A stretch of 17,660 nt of DNA from Cloacimonetes bacterium UBA4175 (GTDB lineage: Bacteria; Cloacimonadota; Cloacimonadia; Cloacimonadales; Cloacimonadaceae): the NCBI GenBank assembly GCA_002379855.1, contig DFUX01000022.1, positions 1 to 17,660 on the forward strand. The letters are read 5' to 3'. Below, piece by piece: positions 15,125-17,660 of this stretch. The position numbers and the translations under genes are program-made. The stretch's first letter is position 1; every line of letters begins with the position of its first letter. The notes beneath the pieces were generated by a model. The model searched no databases and was not told where the DNA came from. It saw only the letters and a program-made list of their open reading frames with translations.

Positions 15125-16402
15125 TCAGCCAAGCTGTTTGATCACGGCTTTGCCGGGGTAAACGGCGGACACTCCCAATTCTTCCTCGATGCGCAGAAGT
15201 TGGTTGTATTTGTCCACCCTTTCGCTGCGGGAGATAGAGCCGGTCTTGATCTGGCCGGTATTGAGAGCCACTGCCAAATCGGCGATGAAGGTGTCTCCGG
15301 TTTCGCCGCTGCGGTGCGAGACAACGCAGGTCCAACCGGCTTTATGTGCCATATTGATGGCCTCGATGGTCTCGGAGACGGTTCCGATCTGGTTGAGTTT
15401 GATCAGAACGCTGTTGGCGGCCTTTTCCGCGATGCCGCGCTTGATGAACTGGGGATTGGTGACCAGGAGGTCGTCGCCCACGATCTGGATCTTGTTACCC
15501 AGTCTGGCGTTGAGCTGCTTCCAGCCATCCCAGTCGTTTTCTGCCAGGCCGTCTTCCAGGGAGACGATGGGATACTTTTCCGCGATCATCTCATAATAGG
15601 CGATCATCGCGTCGCTGTTCATCTCTTTTCCTTCAAAGACGTATTTGCCGTCTTTCCAGAAGCTGGAGGCCGCGGCGTCAAGGGCGATATAGATGTCCTG
15701 CCCGGGTTTGTATCCGGCGGCGGTGATGGCTTCCACGATCACTTCCAGAGCCGCTTCGTTGGAATCCAGATTCGGCGCGAAACCGCCTTCGTCACCCACG
15801 CCTGTGGCCAGACCGCGTTTGATGAGGATGGCTCTGAGGGCATGGAAGGTCTCGGCATTCATGCGGATAGCTTCCCTGAAGCTGTTGGCGCCGAGGGGCA
15901 TGATCATGAATTCCTGGATGTCCACGTTGTTGTCGGCATGCGCTCCGCCATTGATGATGTTGCTCATCGGGACGGGCAGGGTGCAGGCGTTCACGCCCCC
16001 AAGATAGCGGTAGAGGGGGAGGTCAAGCTCGATGGCGCTGGCGCGGGCGGCGGCCATGGAAACGGCGAGGATGGCGTTCGCTCCCAACTTGGCCTTGTTC
16101 GGCGTTCCGTCCAGATCCAGCATGATATGATCAAGATGTGACTGGGCGGTGGATTCCATGCCGATGAGGGCGGGGGCAATCTTATCATTGATGTTTTGCA
16201 CGGCTTTGAGGGTGCCTTTGCCGCCATAGCGGGATTTGTCCCCATCTCGCAATTCGATCGCTTCCCGTTCTCCGGTTGACGCGCCGCTGGGCACTCCAGC
16301 CCGGGTAATCACTCCGCTTTCCAGGTGCAGATCGGCTTCCACGGTGGGATTGCCGCGTGAATCCAGTATTTCTCGTCCGTAAATATGAATGATTGATGAC
16401 AT
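15125..16402 (-). CDS. eno: Enolase
   Basis: A 425-residue glycolytic enzyme converting 2-phosphoglycerate to phosphoenolpyruvate, of normal family length. All hallmarks are present: GREILDSRGNPTVE, PSGASTG, the loop NGGAHADNN, ATGVGDEGGFAPN, the metal ligands in ALDAAAS, SLEDG and VGDDLLVTN, the signature LIKLNQIGTVSET, and SHRSGET. I chose the ATG at 16402 because the protein then begins right before the conserved first strand and AAGGAG lies about 10 nt upstream; the frame is open further upstream but only within the spacer and the SPFH gene. It is the second gene of an operon, 25 bp behind the SPFH gene, and is followed by a terminator. Enolase beside a membrane SPFH protein is not a pairing I recognise as standard. 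Confidence 0.98.
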   Translation of the reverse strand: MSSIIHIYGREILDSRGNPTVEADLHLESGVITRAGVPSGASTGEREAIELRDGDKSRYGGKGTLKAVQNINDKIAPALIGMESTAQSHLDHIMLDLDGTPNKAKLGANAILAVSMAAARASAIELDLPLYRYLGGVNACTLPVPMSNIINGGAHADNNVDIQEFMIMPLGANSFREAIRMNAETFHALRAILIKRGLATGVGDEGGFAPNLDSNEAALEVIVEAITAAGYKPGQDIYIALDAAASSFWKDGKYVFEGKEMNSDAMIAYYEMIAEKYPIVSLEDGLAENDWDGWKQLNARLGNKIQIVGDDLLVTNPQFIKRGIAEKAANSVLIKLNQIGTVSETIEAINMAHKAGWTCVVSHRSGETGDTFIADLAVALNTGQIKTGSISRSERVDKYNQLLRIEEELGVSAVYPGKAVIKQLG

Positions 16403-16427
16403 TATTGCGTTACTCCTTAGTTGTATT

Positions 16428-17375
16428 CTATTCTTTGAAAATGTTCGCAAGGGTTTTGACTGAGCCGAGCAGAGCCGATGATTCGTAGGGAACCACAACT
16501 GTTTTGTCGCCCTGTTTGGTCACTTCCTGAAAGGCCGCCACATATTTGAGGGCTACCAGATACTGCGCGGGATCGGTGCCGGTGCCTTTTACTGCCTCGG
16601 CAATCAGCTCGATGGCCTTGCGCTCGGCCTCAGCAACCAGCAGCTTAGCCTGGGCTTCGCCATCGGCGCGGGTGATCTTGGCGGTCTTGTCGCCGTCGGC
16701 CACGCGGATCTGATATTCGCGCTCTCCATCCGCCTGCAGGATTTTTGCGCGTTTGTCGCGTTCGGCGCGCATCTCTTTTTCCATCGCGGTGCGGATTTCT
16801 TCCGGAGGCAATATCTCCTGCAGTTCCACGCGGTTAACCTTCACACCCCACTTGTCCGTGGCATCATCCAGGATGTCGCGCAGTTTGGCGTTGATGGTGT
16901 CGCGGGAGGTGAGGGTGAAATCCAGGGTTAGCTCGCCGATGACGTTACGCAGAGAGGTTTGGGTGAGCTTTTCGATCGCTTCCGGGAGGTTTCCGATCTC
17001 ATAGACCGCCTTGTAGGGGTCGGTGACCTGAAAGTAGAGCAGGGCGTTGATATTGATGGAAACGTTGTCGCTGGTGATCACGTTCTGGCGCGGGAAGTCG
17101 TAAACCGTCTCGCGCATGTCAATGCGGTTTTCCTGGCGCTGGATCACCACCGTGTTGCCACGATAGTCAGCCTTGTTGTAACGCCAGTGGATGGGGCGAA
17201 TCTTGTCGAATATGGGAACGATGATATGAATGCCGGAATCCAGGGTCTTGTAATACTTACCCAGACGTTCCACGATAACGACTTCAGCCTGGCGCACCAC
17301 GATTATGCCTCTGGAAATCACAGTGATGGCAAAGATCGCAATGGCGAGTCCGACGATAACTCCTATCGAGACCAT
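16428..17375 (-). CDS. SPFH/Band 7 membrane protein (paraslipin/QmcA-like)
   Basis: A 315-residue stomatin/prohibitin-superfamily protein. Residues about 4-24 are a single N-terminal membrane segment. The SPFH domain follows (VRQAEVVIVERLGKYYKTLDSG near 27-48, LQEILPPEEIR near 185-195). After it comes a long charged coiled coil rich in Ala, Glu and Lys (about 195-260), and finally a segment ending VVVPYESSALLGSVKTLANIF. Such proteins form large rings in the inner membrane, organise membrane domains and often control FtsH-like proteases. The closest match by pattern is the QmcA/paraslipin group. AAGGAG lies 6 nt before the ATG. Paraslipins commonly sit next to an NfeD gene; here the neighbour downstream is enolase and the upstream gene is beyond the window. 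I see no convincing promoter in 17376-17660. Confidence 0.9.
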   Translation of the reverse strand: MVSIGVIVGLAIAIFAITVISRGIIVVRQAEVVIVERLGKYYKTLDSGIHIIVPIFDKIRPIHWRYNKADYRGNTVVIQRQENRIDMRETVYDFPRQNVITSDNVSININALLYFQVTDPYKAVYEIGNLPEAIEKLTQTSLRNVIGELTLDFTLTSRDTINAKLRDILDDATDKWGVKVNRVELQEILPPEEIRTAMEKEMRAERDKRAKILQADGEREYQIRVADGDKTAKITRADGEAQAKLLVAEAERKAIELIAEAVKGTGTDPAQYLVALKYVAAFQEVTKQGDKTVVVPYESSALLGSVKTLANIFKE

Positions 17376-17531
17376 AAGTTACTCCTTTTGCGCAAGTTTA
17401 TTTCAAAAAAACCAGAGCCCGTAGTTCTGACAAGCAAAAAAACTGTTCCCTTGCAAACTGGCTGGATGAACTAACTCCACAACAAGTATGTAAAGAGTTT
17501 ATCGTTTACCAGACTGTGCCTAAGCATCTGC

Positions 17532-17546
17532 CTATCTGAAAGATAG
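17532..17546. repeat. Short hairpin-forming inverted repeat upstream of the SPFH gene
   Basis: CTATCT-GAA-AGATAG is a perfect 6-bp inverted repeat with a 3-nt loop, followed shortly by the palindrome CCGGCCGG (17552-17559). It lies about 160 bp upstream of the SPFH start in a 285-bp gap that otherwise holds only the two repeats at the window end. It may be an operator or part of the extragenic repeat; there is too little to decide. Confidence 0.35.
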
Positions 17547-17612
17547 ATATGCCGGCCGGATAAACAGGCACCTGGCAGGACAGGCTCTTCAGCGGGCACA
17601 TTTTCTGTGTCG

Positions 17613-17630
17613 CCCTCGCGCGCGCGAGGG
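17613..17630. repeat. Alternating-CG palindrome, right copy (complete, 18 bp)
   Basis: CCCTCGCGCGCGCGAGGG is a perfect 18-bp palindrome with eight to ten bases of alternating C and G in the centre, a composition known to favour Z-DNA. It matches the cut copy at 1-17. Both copies lie in non-coding DNA some 200 bp upstream of a gene start (PqqD-like on the + strand; SPFH on the - strand). It is probably an extragenic repeat or a conserved binding site. Confidence 0.7.
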
Positions 17631-17647
17631 AGCTAAGTCTTTGTCTT

Positions 17648-17660
17648 CCTGGGGTCATCC
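17648..17660. repeat. GGGGTCATCC repeat, inverted copy cut by the window end
   Basis: CCTGGGGTCATCC is the exact reverse complement of 10742-10754 in the mutM-cca gap. The match runs to the last base of the window, so the true repeat may be longer. It is directly seen but only 13 bp long. Confidence 0.5.

Noticed and set aside
14913..15335. Upstream extension of the alcohol dehydrogenase frame into the intergenic region and enolase
   Set aside because: It would cross the enolase terminator and coding region; the family N-terminus and a good ribosome site are at 14912.
15011..16141. A 376-codon + strand open frame over enolase
   Set aside because: Enolase on the other strand is certain; this frame also runs through the enolase terminator.
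17376..17660. Promoter for the SPFH-enolase operon
   Set aside because: TTGCAA and TTGTCA hexamers occur, but none has an acceptable -10 box at the right distance.

Overview
The window looks like ordinary chromosomal DNA from a Gram-negative (two-membrane) bacterium. It encodes a lipoprotein with a clear lipobox, a probable TPR plus beta-barrel outer-membrane protein, and signal peptidase I. GC content is high (about high 50s % by eye). The mix of genes (PqqD-like/ATP-grasp/decarboxylase cassette, urea-transporter-M23 fusion, TPR/barrel protein, large orphan lipoprotein) made me think of the FCB superphylum, possibly Cloacimonadota. There is no rRNA or other marker here to prove that, so the assignment is a guess. 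I see no tRNA, rRNA, CRISPR array, transposase or phage gene.

Left half (222-9700, all + strand): one tightly packed run of seven genes. It starts with a small PqqD-like protein, a carboxylate-amine ligase-like ATP-grasp enzyme and a fold-type III PLP decarboxylase. These are followed, with 4-bp stop/start overlaps, by a fusion of a urea-transporter-like membrane domain to an M23 peptidase domain and by a secreted TPR protein. A TPR plus beta-barrel protein (possibly YaiO-like) and a 924-residue lipoprotein of unknown function complete the run. mutM (9793-10596) follows 92 bp later, possibly on the same transcript. The most interesting observation is that the decarboxylase carries an N-terminal extension with a Y-x-x-P-x-I motif. 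This is the type of leader motif that PqqD-like RRE domains bind in lasso-peptide and related RiPP pathways. A PqqD-like protein is encoded two genes upstream. This suggests a small biosynthetic system in which the PqqD-like protein docks the decarboxylase onto the ATP-grasp enzyme, coupled to envelope proteins.

Right half (10792-17375, all - strand): three housekeeping units. lepB-hemW-cca (13579 down to 10792) form an overlapping operon behind a good sigma-70-type promoter. An iron-dependent alcohol dehydrogenase (14912-13770) stands alone. An SPFH/paraslipin gene and enolase (17375-15125) form a two-gene operon ending in a clear rho-independent terminator.

Repeats: an alternating-CG palindrome (CCCTCGCGCGCGCGAGGG) lies at both ends of the window. 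A GGGGTCATCC-type repeat occurs as an imperfect hairpin between mutM and cca and again, inverted, at the last bases. These look like dispersed extragenic repeats. Gene-free stretches are all under 300 bp; the largest are 1-221 and 17376-17660.
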